From assembly GCA_022579005.1 (NCBI GenBank), contig MU401603.1, positions 1-64,000 of the forward strand: DNA of 64,000 nt, in the 5' to 3' direction. A program made the position numbers and the translations under genes. Below the pieces are notes generated by a model. The model saw only the letters and a list, made by a program, of their open reading frames with translations, had not been told where the DNA came from and searched no databases. The stretch is from Poronia punctata. Taxonomy: Eukaryota; Ascomycota; Sordariomycetes; Xylariales; Xylariaceae. Below, one piece after another: positions 23,003 through 36,900 of this stretch. Position 1 is the first letter of the stretch; each line of letters opens with the position of its first letter.

Positions 23003-25401
23003 AGTGGACTAGAAACAAGGGACGAGGTACAAGAATCTCTTCAAAGGATGTGTGAAAAGCCGATGAAAATAGGTAAAGAGTAAGAAGCCGGAACAGATGG
23101 AAATACCAGACAAAAAACTTCGGTTGAACGTGGAGCAGTATGGACAAGTATCTTGGATGGCCCCGCTACGTGTATATTATTAGGTATATGTACTTCGGAC
23201 ATGTGCTGTACACTCCTAGTCTACATACCTTATGGACAGGTACACCAATAGAGCAACTTGTGGATAGAATATACGGTAGCTAAAGATGATGTCGGTGCCG
23301 TACAAATGTCCCCCCGCTCTTTATTTTACCGCGTCTCTATTAACTACTCGTATCCTCAGCGTCCCACGTAAACAAACTGCGGGCGAGCCTGTTTGCTTCC
23401 TCCTTACCTACATCATAAGTCCCAGAGCTGCTTCCTCACTCTTATCAATACTCGCCCCGGAATGCCTCCGTAGTCCGTTGCTTAAAATAACTTTCCCCAA
23501 GCCCCGGTGCAATTTTACGTGTGGAGGGTTAGTAGAGTTAGAACTTAGAAGCTACCTATACGCAGGCGTGTACCGCCCAATATTACCTGAAGCTAACTTC
23601 CTTGAATAGAGCGGGCCCCGATGAGGCCGGCCCCCGGTAAGCGTATTTTTTATATGTGCATAACTACCTACCGTAGATCAGATGTTGTATCACTATCTGA
23701 TTACCTATTTGCATCCAGCCTTCGTTACCGAACATCACCATCACCTAGCCTAAACAGACAATAAATACGTGTAGTAGGTTACGCCTTCCCCTTGCCTTCA
23801 GCCGGTTTTGGCGGTCTCGGCGAAAGATTCCAGTCCGTTTCTCATCACACTTGGCTAGATTTCCCAGTGACAGCGATCGAGATCTACTCGTAGACGCCTA
23901 CGTACTCGTACTTCCCATAGAACTCGGCATGATTTTCTTTTTTTCCTAGCAAAACGTTCCACGAACACAAATATGTAACTAGGATAGCGGGATCTGGGAT
24001 CGCTCATCAATAATGATGTCATGAGTTGGCTAGCTGTCCATGTTCGTTGCAGCTCTGGTAGAAGAAAATAGATAGCACGTAGAATTCCGCAGGGCTAGAG
24101 TTTTATTGTCTCCTGGATCAAAGCAATCAAAACCTTTAGCGTTCCGAAATCGAAGACCTCAAAAAAAAAGTCCCCCGCGCTAAACCTAATCTAAAAAGCG
24201 GCACGTAACCACATTCTGAATATGAATGGGTAAAATACACATGGGCAAATACTATTGCCGCGTCACGTCATGCCATATTTGGGCGTCACATGTAGTCTAC
24301 GGTTAAGCTACCACGCTACCTACCTACACAGTACATATGTAGTCAATCTAAGCTCAAAGATGTGCACATGCATTGTGCAAATTCAGCCGCTCTGTATAAG
24401 GTGTTTCGGGAGATGATCTACTAACCCCAAACTAATAAGCTTGGCCGGATCCGTAAAGTGTGTACATGTCGTTATGTACATAGTAAGGTAGATACGACAT
24501 ACTCGTAAAAACTGGTCTGGAACGATTCTTTCTTTTTTCTTTTTGCTTGATACCTACTTACACACCCAGCCGCTTGGGTCTATGCCTGTTATTTCTTCAC
24601 CGCCTTAAATTCCATGTACGTAGTAAGTGGGCGCCGGGGCCCATCGAGAATTTTGGCTCTGGTAAGGTACCTCTTTACCCCATATTACTTACCGTGTTCC
24701 TAACGTACGTCTTTGGTGTGCCTGTCAGTTTTTTGCCGCTCCCGCTAATCGGACGTGGATCTCTTTAGTCTAACAATCTAACCTAATTCATGAATAAATC
24801 AGTGATCACAGCGCGTTACCGCCCCGATGGCAAACTATTAGCAAACTATTGCGCAGATCTCTTGCCTAATTCTAGCCTTCTATTGGGCTTGGCTGCCTGG
24901 TACCCCACACCACTTCCCGACCCCTTTTCTCTCACTTCTACACGTACGAGTAGATAGTGCACGTACCTTCCTATGCAGCCGCTCGTTGTGTGGGAATTGG
25001 GTGTGACGAATTAATTCTTGGTGTTTCAGGCCTTATAGCCATCCCTTACCGCAATCTGTACATTGCCAACTAATCTACTATCTTGTAGCCGCAGCATCCG
25101 AAATTGGGGTGGTGCTTGGAAAAGTATGCTACGTTCGAGTAGTATCTCTCTTTTTTTCACAGGCAAGCGATAATCAGAGGGATTGATGGATGGAAGAGGA
25201 GTTCACTGAAGCCAGTCTTTCTCGTACAGAAGGCTATATATTAAAGAGAATCAATGCTTTTCCTGTGCCCTGCTATGTGTTTATAATTCTCATAATGTCC
25301 TAATCGTAAAATATCGGTAGTGGTCAGATCGAACCACGAATTACCAAACCCCGCCGGCGAGTCGTCGACCCCCTTTTCATCCCGGCAATGTCGTTAATGA
25401 A
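23003..25401. other. Intergenic DNA between aminotransferase and P450 genes
   Basis: No gene is supported in this 2.4-kb stretch. It contains the aminotransferase promoter at its left end and the P450 3' flank at its right end. The octamer TACTCGTA/TACGAGTA occurs five times (23345, 23885, 23903, 24500, 24945). An 82-codon-plus frame at 23286-23609 has no motif and is ignored. Confidence 0.5.
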
Positions 25402-26961
25402 TCAACGCTCCTCAGCAACCTCTTGAAATTGGACTATACACTTGAGACCCTTGGGTACTGCGTCATGTGTGCTACACTGCTTCATCGACTCCGGAGTGGT
25501 CGAGCTCGTCATGGCAGTCTCATACCTGCTATACAAGTTCGCAACAAGAACTTTAATCTCCAATGTCGCTAGTGCCTTGCCCAAGCAAATTCTGGCACCA
25601 TACCCAAACGGAATGAGCTGGGCCTCGCGCATCTTTAGCCTAGCTGGGTCCGCGTCAAGCCATCTCTCGGGATCGAATCGATCCGGATTGGGGAAGAGAC
25701 GCTCGTCCTTATGAAGAGCTAGGATTGAAGCCGTGACGATGGTGCCTTGTGGGAGATAAACGCCGCTCAGGACATGGCCACCCTCGGGGACGATGCGCTC
25801 GGCCCGTCCACTCGAAGCCGGATATAGACGGTAGACCTCACGTAGACAAGCTTCGAGCGAGGGGACTTGCGTATCAATGTCTGAAAAGGACCACGAACCG
25901 TCGGGTTGGATGGGCAAGGCTTTCAGTTCCCTGCGTATCTTCCGTTGCCACTCTGGGGATTCTGTTAATTTCCAGATGAGATATGTCGCTGTCACGGCAA
26001 CGGTGGCCTCGGCGGCATTGATATTGTCGAGAATTTCGGCTGCGATGTATTCTCGGTCGAGCTGTTGATTTCTCTTTTCCCCTTTCTTTTCACTGAGCGC
26101 CAGGAGGTGTTGAAGGAGAGGTTGGAAAGTGCATGTGTCAGATGGCGCCTCCATCGCTGCCAGAGTTCGTTGCTTGCACCATGACGCGAGCTCGTCTTCC
26201 GCTCGGAGATACCGTAGGCGCGGAGAAAGCTTAGCTAAAAGGTAGGAGGCGTAGCGATAAGCGTTCGGATACTGTATGCGCCATGCTCCGACAAACTGTT
26301 GGCGCTTCAGAAGGGCGAGAATATCACGTTCGAGACAAGCAGATTCGACGGCATGAGAACCAAAGGCAGGACCGAGGATCAGGTGGGTGATGATATCAAA
26401 CCCGTACCAGTCTGTCAGGCTGTAGACGTCGACTGCCTGTCCATGTTGGATCTCCCGAAGGACTGCTCTGGAACGCTCTTGCACATGCTGTTCGATTTGT
26501 GGGAGCTTGTAGATAGTGGTAGGTTGATAAAAGGCCGAGATTAGCCTACGTTTTGCCCGGTGTTCCTCGTAGGGTCTGCTTGTAAAAACGGATCGCATGC
26601 CATATCCGACAAAGTGGTCAAAGTAGTTGCTCTTAGGCCATCGAAGGGTTGAGCCGTAAATATCTTTTATACTCTCTAGCGCTGCTACAGAGACCTCGTT
26701 CGGGGCGATATACACAACCGGGCCATACTGGCGATGCCATTCAAGAATATGCTCGTTTCGGCGAGCCAGTATGTCATGGCAAGCTAGAGGGAGACCGGAG
26801 AGCTTTGGTAGCCATGGCCCGGGAACATGACGACTGGACCTATAGCGGGGATAAAGTAAGGATGCAAGTGTGAGAAAGAATACGATTGCCGATGCGACCA
26901 TGAACCAAGTTCTGAAGAAGGGAAGCCAGTCCCGTACGAGTTCCAGCACTGCTGAGAGCAT
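25402..26961 (-). CDS. Cytochrome P450 monooxygenase
   Basis: Intronless gene encoding 519 aa, a normal length for a microsomal fungal P450. A hydrophobic N-terminal anchor (~18-37, WFMVASAIVFFLTLASLLYP) is followed by a Pro-rich hinge (HVPGPWLPKLSG). Conserved landmarks are intact: ExxR (EVYR at ~375-378), FDPERW (~429-434) and the heme loop FGYGARICLG with ligand C459. The I-helix is unusual: NAAEATVAVT (~315-324) places Ala directly after the acidic residue, where most P450s have the oxygen-activating Thr, with Thr one position later. The gene is divergent from the NRPS and shares its promoter region, and lies on the same strand as the aminotransferase. I infer oxidation of the NRPS product or a precursor. 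The reaction is unknown. Confidence 0.93.
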   Translation of the reverse strand: MLSAVLELVRDWLPFFRTWFMVASAIVFFLTLASLLYPRYRSSRHVPGPWLPKLSGLPLACHDILARRNEHILEWHRQYGPVVYIAPNEVSVAALESIKDIYGSTLRWPKSNYFDHFVGYGMRSVFTSRPYEEHRAKRRLISAFYQPTTIYKLPQIEQHVQERSRAVLREIQHGQAVDVYSLTDWYGFDIITHLILGPAFGSHAVESACLERDILALLKRQQFVGAWRIQYPNAYRYASYLLAKLSPRLRYLRAEDELASWCKQRTLAAMEAPSDTCTFQPLLQHLLALSEKKGEKRNQQLDREYIAAEILDNINAAEATVAVTATYLIWKLTESPEWQRKIRRELKALPIQPDGSWSFSDIDTQVPSLEACLREVYRLYPASSGRAERIVPEGGHVLSGVYLPQGTIVTASILALHKDERLFPNPDRFDPERWLDADPARLKMREAQLIPFGYGARICLGKALATLEIKVLVANLYSRYETAMTSSTTPESMKQCSTHDAVPKGLKCIVQFQEVAEER

Positions 26962-27999
26962 TGTTGACCAGCGACAGTATAGAGAGTAGCCGAGCTCGTT
27001 CTGCTTCTACCTACCTAGTATCTGGTGGAAACAGAATAGAAAACGATGTACTTATAACCAAGATGCCCGCCTGGCTGCCTCCCTCGACCATATTCTTGCT
27101 CCGTGACGCCATCTTGGTGACTTTACCATATAATATAAACCATGCCGAATCAAGTAGGCTCGGTTCTTACCGCAGCAGGTTACGGTGTTACCAAGTCAAA
27201 CACTTGACCGCACCACAGCGATCTATTTTGCTGCGAGACACCAGAGCCTCGGGACTCCGGGAGCTATTGAATGCCACCGTACAAAAGACCCGCTAAAACA
27301 AGATCACAGCCCCAGATCAAGTCACCATGTGTACCATGTGTATCGAGGTCGGTCGTACTAGGTCGTGCTACCGGCTGGATGTTATATTTGGTTGTGGTGG
27401 ACCCCAAACTACCGATCCGCACCCAAAGACCGAAGGTGGGACATACAGAGTACCTACATACATTTATACGTCATTTTAAGTAACAAGAATACAATTTGTA
27501 TAGTACGGGGCAGGTACGAGTAGTAATTATTGAATCTTAGCTTGCATCAAAAGCCACCGAAGATGGCTTACGAGTAGATTTAAGGCAACCGCAGCTCGCT
27601 CAGGTTGTGCATATGAGTAGGTAGGAGGTAGGTAGTCATACCTACCTTCAGTTCGCAATTGCCATGTCTACCAAACTTGGCACCTTTGGTATGCCGCATG
27701 CGCCTACCTAGTAGAATTATGGAGGGCCATTGCAGGTTACGAGTAGATATGGTACCTTACGTATGTACATCACCGGGAATCCTATACAGAGCAAAGATCT
27801 ACGTCCGCACTAGGTACTCGTATGTTGTGGCTGGCGGACAACTTCCCGGGTATCAATTGATACCTAAAACGCCCGGTTTCTCTTATACCTTGTACCACCC
27901 GCGGTAACGATGCCTCGAACGGCAGGAAATAGAATGTTCATTTTCTTCATTCTCTGAGATATACCAGGTAGTTTTCATCAAGATCATTCCACCGCTGCA
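26962..27999. promoter_or_regulatory. Shared divergent promoter of the P450 and NRPS genes
   Basis: The P450 start codon (minus) and the NRPS start codon (plus) face away from each other across 1,038 bp with no supported gene between them, so this DNA should serve both promoters. Four copies of TACGAGTA/TACTCGTA occur within 310 bp: 27515, 27569, 27738 and 27815. CCTACC/GGTAGGTA words are also frequent (27618-27650). Whether a regulator binds them is unknown. Confidence 0.55.
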
Positions 28000-30900
28000 A
28001 TGCAAACCACCAACATCAATATGACGCCCGAACACCTAGAACAAATCTGGGATTGGAATAACACCGTCCCAGCACCAGTAGAGCAGCGTGTTTGCGATTT
28101 GATTGAAAAGAGAGCTCAAGCCCGTCCCGATGCTCCCGCTATTTGCGCCTGGGATGGGCAGTTGACCCACGGTGAACTGAGCCGGCTTGCTACCAAGATA
28201 GCATCGAGCCTCGTCGACCTCGGGGTTAAACAAGATACCTTCGTCCCTTTAATGTTTGACAAGTCCATGTGGACTACTGTTGCCCTCGTCGGGGTCCTCA
28301 AAGCCGGCGGTGCCTTTGTTCTACTTGATCCGTCTCTTCCAGAGCAACGCCTGCAAGGCATCATCACACAGCTCAAGGCCAGTGTGGTCTTAACATCGAC
28401 TACTCATCATGAGATGGCCTCTCGGCTGGCACAAACCCCACTTGTTATCGACTGGAACTTCTTTCCGACGACTGGTCTCGACAGCCTCGAGGATACCAAC
28501 CAGCAAACCATGCCTAATCCAGCCACTCCGGATTCGTTAGTCTATGCAGTCTTTACATCAGGGAGCACCGGTGTGCCAAAGGGCGTCCTCATAACTAACA
28601 CAAATGCTGCTTCGGCTCTCTCCTATCAAACAAAGAATATAGGCATCAGCGAGAATTCACGGATATTTGATTTTGCATCGTACACTTTCGACGTCTCAGT
28701 TAGCAACATCCTCTCCACTTTAAGTGCCGGCGGCTGCTTATGCGTCCCCAGCAATGAAGACCGCAGCAATAATCTGGAACAAAGCATTGCATCTATGAAA
28801 GCCACTGTAATAGACATCACACCCTCGATTGCCCACGTTCTATCACCAGAGAGGATACCTACAGTCAAGACACTTATTTTCGGAGGAGAGGCCCTGCATC
28901 TCCGGGATGTCGAGCGCTGGTGGGGAAAGGTGCAGATCATCCACATCTACGGGCCTTGCGAATGCACACCGGGCAGCACAATCAACTACGGTAACGACGG
29001 TGCCGTGAACCCAGAAGAGGCCGTTCATGTCGGAAAAGGCGTGGGGCTGGTGGGCTGGATAGTCGATCCGGAAGACCACAACAGGCTCGTGCCACCAGGA
29101 TCCCCCGGCGAGTTGTTGCTCGAAGGCCCACTAGTTGGTCGGGGGTATCTGGGTGATGCGGCCAAAACTGCGGAAGCCTTCATCCGGGACCCTGTATGGC
29201 TGCTTCGCGGCTCTTCAAAGCACCCTGGGCGCCGTGGAAGGCTTTATAAGACGGGCGACTTGATGCGATACACTAAAGAGGGGTACCTGCAATATGTTGG
29301 CCGGAAGCAGGCCACCCAAGTTAAGATTCGAGGTCAGCGGCTTGAGCTGGGGGAGATTGAGAGCACACTTCGTAACCATGCCGGTGTAGATGACGCTGTT
29401 GCCGTCATATATCGCCAAGACGGCCAGGAAGCCCACCTTGTCAGCTTTGTGACCTTGCGTAAAGCTGCAGTCGAGGAGCGGTTGGAAGAACCCGGTGAGA
29501 ATCATGTACTAGGAAAAAAGGAGAAGAACAAGGCCCGAGACGAGCTGTATGCTATGCTAAAGTCTCAGCTCCCGGCCTTTATGGTCCCCCAAGCGATAGA
29601 AGTTCTAGACAGTATGCCTCTTAACAGGAATGGCAAGATTGACCGGCTGGGCCTCGTTCAGGGCCTGAAAGAACGCCGAGCAGCGCTACGAGACACTGGC
29701 TCCGTGCGGCGGCCAACCACGGAACCACAGCGGCAGATGCAGGATATTTGGGCAAGAGTGCTGGGCCTCGAAGCTTCCACGATCGGATTGGACCACAGCT
29801 TCTTTCAGCTGGGCGGCAGCTCGATCTCGACTATGAAATTAGTGACGGAAGCTCGGAAGGTGGGCATGGAAATTACCGTCGCCGACATATTCCGGCATCC
29901 GGTGTTACATGAGTTGCTTAATCAGGTCCGTCATGAAGCTCTGGTTGACCAGCCTTGGCGCTCCATTGCGCCATTTGCGCTCTTGGATGTTGGCGGTGAT
30001 ATCGATGCGGTCCTTGGGGACATCTGCAGTCAGTACAAGCTGGGTCATGGGGATAACCGCACGGATATAATACTTGATGCCTATCCATGCACGGCCCTTC
30101 AAGAAGGTCTAATGTCCCTGACGGACATGAACGAACGGTCTTATATCGGGCAAAACATACTTGAATTGTCTCCTGAGATATCAGTAGAGAAGCTACGGGC
30201 AGCATGGGAGCAAGCAGTCCAGCAGCTGCCGATTCTACGCACCAGAATAGTCCAGCATGACCGCCTCGGTCTTATCCAGATCGTGGTCGACACGCCTATG
30301 CACTGGATCGAAGCAGATTCCTTGGACGCCTATCTCGACTCGGATATCGAGCAGCGCATGGAGCTGGGCCAGCCACTTGCGCGCTATGCTCTGGTCAAAG
30401 ATGGCAAGGGCGCCCCCAAGTGGTTTGTATGGACTGCCCACCACGCAATATACGACGGGTGGTCGGTGCCACTCGTCTTGAACACTGTACAAAGTATCGC
30501 GCGCGATGAAGAAGTCCAACAGGGACCGCCGTTCCAAACCTTCATCAGATATATCAAGGATCGGGACGAGGAGATGATGGACTACTGGCGCCGGGCTCTC
30601 GACGGCTGCCAATGTACTCCCTTCCCCAGTCTTCCACCGCACACTGAGCAACCGAGTCCAGATAGGTCGACCCAGCATTCCTTCCCTCTGTCCCAGAGCA
30701 GTCACATGGGCGTGACGCCAAACTTGATGATCCGCGCTGCGTGGGCCTTGCTTGTTGGTGGGATGAACAATACGGAAGACGTCGTCTTTGGCGCCACGTT
30801 GTTCGGAAGAAACGCACCGGTTGCCGGCATCGAGTTGATGACGGGTCCGACGTTTGCAACGGTGCCCGTCCGTGTCAAGTGGGACAGTAGTGACAAGGTT

Positions 30901-33900
30901 ATGGATTACCTGAATGCGGTGCAGGAACAAGCAACGGGCATGATTCCTTATGAGCAAGTAGGTCTGCACAAACTTGCTCAACTCAGCCCTGGAGCACGAC
31001 AAGCATGCAGGTTCCAGAGCCTGATGGTTGTGCAGCCACCGGCCAATGGGTCCTCCGATATGTTTGGCCTGTGGAGGGACGAGCTGGATCGAGGAAGCTG
31101 CCAAGGTACATACGGCCTGATGCTTACTGTTCAACTCGGGGGGGATGAGGTAATGGTTAGAGCTATGTTCGACTCGCGGATGATAGATCCATGGCTGGTA
31201 AACCGACTCCTGAGACGATTGGAGCATGTGGTCTCCCAGCTAGAGAAGGCCAGTCCGGAACTATCCCTTTCCGAGGTCGAAACGACGACGGCCGAAGACC
31301 TGCAACAGATGTGGAAATGGAACCAGGCAGTTCCCGCAGCCACGGAACAGTGTGTCCACCACATGATCGAGTTGAATGCTCAATCCCAGCCCGATGCTCC
31401 TGCTGTGTGCGCGTGGGACGGGGAGTGGACATACGGCCAGCTCGACGACGCGGCGACGCGGTTAGCACATCATCTAGTGGGCCTCGGTGTCGGACCAGGC
31501 AGGCTTGTAACTCTCTGCTTTGAAAAGTCGCGCTGGATGCCAGTAGCCGCGCTCGCGGTCATGAAGGCTGGGGGAGCGTCAGTGGCAATAGACTCGACCC
31601 AACCAGAGGAGCGCCTTCGCACAATTGTGCAGCAGACGGGCTCCAAGCTGGCTCTTTTGCTGTCATCATCTGCCAACCGCGAGTTGGCGAGTCACTTGAC
31701 CAGTCAACCAGTGGTCGTAGTCGACGAGAGCTTGCTAGACACACCGAGACCAACACATGCAGCAGCAGCAGCAGCTGTAAACCTCCCGTCGGTGACTCCA
31801 TCTGATGCGCTCTACATCGCCTTCACGTCGGGTAGCACTGGGGTGCCCAAAGGTGCTGTCGTTACGCATTCCAATTTCAGCTCCGCCGTCCACCATGTGC
31901 GCACCTCCGGTACTACCAAGTTCGAGCCTACGGCGAGGGTATACGACTTTGCCTCTTACGCGTTCGACATGTCCTGGTTTTCCGTCTTGCAGTCCCTTTC
32001 AAACGGCGCCTGTCTATGCATTCCTTCGGAAGCTGATCGAAGAGATGACATTGTGGGATCCGTCCAGCGGCTACGAGTTACATATGCCGTCTTGACACCA
32101 TCAACCGCAGAACTCTTACCCGCCGAGACGATCCGGAAGCTGCAGACGCTGATGCTGGCCGGCGAGGCGCTGCAACCCCGGTTAGCAAAGCGGCTAGCCA
32201 GATTGACACATGTCATCAACGCATACGGTCCCTGCGAATGCACACCTTTGGCCACCGCCGCCGCCATCGACGACGACACAGGTGTCGTTGTGCCCGGTAT
32301 AGGCAGGGGTGTAGGTGTCAACACATGGGTAGTGCAGGTCTCGGACAGCAACCGCTTGGCCCCTATCGGCGAAGTTGGTGAGTTGGTGCTCGAAGGCCCC
32401 ACCGTAGGCTCTGGTTATCTGGGCGATGCCGAAAAGACGGCGACGGCCTTTATCCGGGATCCGGCCTGGCTTGAGCGTGGCGCACCCGGTCATCCTGGTC
32501 GTCAAGGGCGCCTGTATAAGACGGGCGATCTGGTGCGATACAGCCCTGACGGCACCCTAGTTTTCGTCGGACGTCGAGAGGGCTCACAAGTGAAAATCCG
32601 CGGGCAGAGGGTCGAGCTAGGAGAGGTGGAGCACTACGTCCAAGCCTGCATCCCATCGGCTAGACAAGTGATTGCCGAGGTGATTATGCCTACCGACGGC
32701 GAGGGCCAGAAGAGACCGACACTGGCGGCATTCCTTGCCGTGGACGATCAAGGGGGCCCATCGACGGCGGTTCAAGTCATGAAAGTCGAACCCGACGTGG
32801 AGCATGAGATTTTCAAACGCCTGCCGGTCTTCATGATTCCAACCGTCTACTTCTCACTCAACAAGCTTCCGCTCAACAGTTCTGGAAAAATAGACCGGCG
32901 TCGTCTGCGCGAGGTTGGCTCCGACTTCAGCCTCCAACAGCTCGTCGACCTGCGTGATGCGTCCTCCCTCGGCGGAAACAAGCGTGTCCCAGCTACCGAG
33001 ACAGAGCGTACCCTTCAACAGATATGGGCTCGCGTGCTCAGCATCGACCCTGCTAGCATTGGCGCCGATGACAGTTTCTTGCGTCTGGGTGGCGACTCCA
33101 TCACAGCCATGCAGGCATCAGCAGCTGCACGACGGGTTAACCTGGCCATGACAACAACGGACATCATGCGCAACAAGACCATCGCCATGTTGGCCGAATC
33201 TTCCTCGGCCACACAGAATCGGCTACTCGACGACGTGGACACATCTGGTGCCGAGGAGGACAGCCCGATATTTGATTTGAGCCCGATCCAGCGTCTTTAT
33301 GTAACGGTACAGCCCGATCCAAAGTGGTGTTTTGACCAGAGCTTTTTCCTGAAGCCGCGCGAGCGCATCTCCCTAACCAGCTTAACAAAGGCTATCGCCA
33401 CGATTGTCTCGATGCATCCTATGCTACGGGCTCGCTTTGCTCAGGCGAGTCCGGGCCGGTGGAAGCAACGCATTGTGGGCGATATACATACATCCTTCCA
33501 TCTTTGCGAGGTGCTTAGCACAGGTTCCATCAGTAAATCGACAAAGGCGGGCGATGTGCGCCGATGTCGCGAAAGGCTCAACATCCAGACGGGCCCTCTT
33601 CTTGCGGCTGTGCTATTCGACGATAGCGAAGGCCAGAGTCTATTCATCACAGCACATCATCTGGTCATTGACCTCGTCTCCTGGCGCATCATTCTTGAAG
33701 ATCTCGAAGGCCTTTTGACTGGACAACAAGTCCCCTCGGCTCCCGGGACTAGCTTCCGGACATGGTGCTCACTTCAAGAACAATATGCAGTCAATCACCT
33801 CCAATCCCCGGAAGTGGCATCGGTCTCAGTCCAGCGGCCTTCTACATCCTCGTACTGGGGCTTGGATATGCGAGAAAACGTGCAGGCAGCAACTTCAACG

Positions 33901-36900
33901 AGACAGTTTGTGCTCGATGAGGCGTGCAGTGCCGCGATTATGGGCGCCTGTAATGAGGTATTCAACACACGGCCAGTCGAACTTATGATCGCAGCTCTGG
34001 TTCATTCTTTCTCCGTCGTCTTCGTAGACCGACCTACGCCCACGGTATTTACCGAAGGCCACGGTCGCGAGCCATGGGATGACCGAATCGACCTCTCCCG
34101 CACCGTGGGCTGGTTCACCACCATCTTCCCTGCATTCAAGCCAGACGGAACAACCACTGTGAATTTGCTGGACGCTATACGGCAGGCCAAGGACTGTATC
34201 AGGAGCCTGCCGAAGAACGGATGGTCGGATTTTACTTGCAAGTTCGCAGATGAGGACAAGGCCGCGTCTAGTGCCTCCGACTTCCCCGTCGAGGTCTTGC
34301 TCAACTTCGCCGGCTCTTACCAACAGCTCGAACGCGATGGCTCGTTCTTTGAGACCCTTGCAGAAGCCGAGTGCTCCCCTCCGGATTCCTGGTCGAAGCT
34401 GCGCCGTCTCGCACTCTTCGAACTCAATGGCCACATGGATAGAGGTCGGCTCGCCATGTCCCTCGATTATCCCAATGGCGTGCACCACAGGGACCTGATG
34501 GCAGTTTGGATGGACACGTTTAAAGCTGCATTGACGGATCTGAGTAGGCTACTGAGGGACAGGCCGTCGGAATGGACCTTATCCGACTTTCCCATGGCTT
34601 TCACCTCATACACCGACATTGGCGAGTTCAAGTCTGCTGTGATGCCCCAACTAGGCATAGCGAGTCTGCAAGAAATCGAGGATATCTACCCCTGCAGCGG
34701 CTTGCAAGAGGGCCTGCTCGTTGCCCAAGGCAAGTCGTCCGGAAATTATCGGGTTAAGCTCGATTTCGAAATCATAGCCACCCAGGCTCCTGGTGACTAT
34801 GTTGACCTGGCGAGGATCGAGCGGGCTTGGGCCGAGGTCGTGCGACGACATGGGCTCCTGCGTGCCGTGCTGGTGGACATGATGCCCGGAACCAACAGGA
34901 CGATGCATGTTATCTTGAAAAATTATACACCTAGTATTTCCTACGACCATGTCGCAGATGGAGAGCACGGGTTGAGTGTGAAGTATAATAAGTATGAGCC
35001 CCAGCACCACTTGTCGCTCTCGAGGACGGACGAGAAGCATGCCAATCTCTGCTTTGAGGTGAGCCATGCCATTCTGGATGGGCATTCCACGGGCGTGTTG
35101 ATCCAGGATTTCTGGAAGGCATATGACGGGTCACTTAGGTCAGATGGCCCGTTGTATGGGGACTTTATAAGATACCTGGAGACACGTCCACGGGATGCTG
35201 ATGGGGAATTCTGGGTCAACTACCTGGACGGTGTGTACCCATGTCTGTTCCCAACCCTAGGATCAGCAGCAAAGGAGCAGACAGGGGATTTTACAGTCGT
35301 GGTGCCGGGACTTGACGGATCTGGGATCCATGACTTCTGTTCCAAGTGGGAAGTGACAGCAGCTTCGGTCATCCAGACCGCATGGGCCCTGGTGCTGCAT
35401 CATTACACGGGCAGCGCCTCTCCCTGCTTTGGAAACCTGGCATCTAATCGCCACGTGCCTGTTGACAGGATTGGGGATATGTTTGGGCCCCTTATTAGCA
35501 TGATTCCCTATCGTGTGCATCTTGGCCGAGACCAGTCCGTCCTTACGACGCTGCGGGAAGGGCAAACTAGCTTTCTCAACAGCCTTTCACATCAGACCCC
35601 ACTAATGGAAATTCAGGAAGCCCTTGATGTAGGCGCATCGGGGCTTTTCAATACCATCCTGAGCTTTCAACGTGATACCAAGCAGCCCAGCCAATCCGCA
35701 GATGGACATGTCATACAGGAGCGAGGGGGTTACGACCCAGTAGAGGTAGGTATTCCAAACACTCTCGACCAAAATGAAATGGTGTGAATATGATCAAGCT
35801 GACGGGGGGTTTTTTTCTCTCCACTTTTAGTACCCTATTTCCCTAGCCGTCTGTGATGGGGGTACGGACGTGTCCATTGAGCTGAATTGCAAAGCTGGCT
35901 TCATTGTAAAGCATGAGGCTGAGCGGGTGGCGAGAGCGCTAGGAACCACTGTGCTCTCACTCATCAGCAACCCCGACGGGAAAGTCAGCAATGTGAACAT
36001 TTTAGCAGAGGATGACTTGGAGCAGTTATGGGCATGGAACTCGGAGGTTCCCAGAGCAGAGGAGATGCTTGTGCACAGCCTCGTAGAAGACCAAGCCAGA
36101 CGGCGACCCGATGCGGCGGCGGTTTCTGCATGGGACGGCGAACTGACGTACGAGGAGCTAGACAAGCTTTCGAATCATGTTGCACAACACGTGGCATCCA
36201 TGGGCGTTGCGCCCGGCTCTTTGGTTCCCCTGTGCTTTGAGAAGTCGGTGTGGACGCCTGTGGCTGCGCTCGGTGTGCTCAAGGCTGGCGCCGGCTTTGC
36301 ACTTCTCAGTCCCTCGCTCCCTGAGCAGCGTCTCGGGACGATGGTGCAGCAGCTAGAAGCGGACGTCATCTTATCTTCATGCTCGAACATGGATCTCAGC
36401 TCGAGTCTGCTACAGACGGTTGTCCAGGTGGGACCGGAGTCGGCTAGTGTCCTCGAATCGACGACGAAGGAGGAACAGAGGGCGGGTACCGGGACCCCGT
36501 CGGCGCCAATGTATGCTGTCTTCACATCGGGAAGCACAGGCACGCCAAAGGGCGTGGTACTGACACACGGCAACTTCTGCTCCGGTTTGAAGCACCAGTC
36601 GCAACTCCTAGGCTTCAACCAACATTCCCGAGTTTTCGACTTTGCGTCGTACGCATTTGACCTCTCGGTTCACAACATGTTCACCACACTTGCTACAGGA
36701 GGATGCTTGTGTATCCCATCAGAAAAGGATCTGCGCGATGACATCAGCGGGTCCATGGCGGATTTCAAGGCCACACTCGTCGACCTAACGCCGTCGGTGG
36801 CGCGTCTCATAGATGCAGCTACCGTACCTGAACTCGAAACCATAATTCTGGCTGGAGAGGCCGTCTCCGTCGATGACGCGAAGCGGTGGTGGGGCAAGGC

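Noticed and set aside
28000..29700. A1 as an anthranilate-activating domain, which would suggest a fumiquinazoline-type product
   Set aside because: Anthranilate A domains lack the Asp at position 235, but A1 keeps it (FDVSVSN). The trimodular layout alone is not enough.
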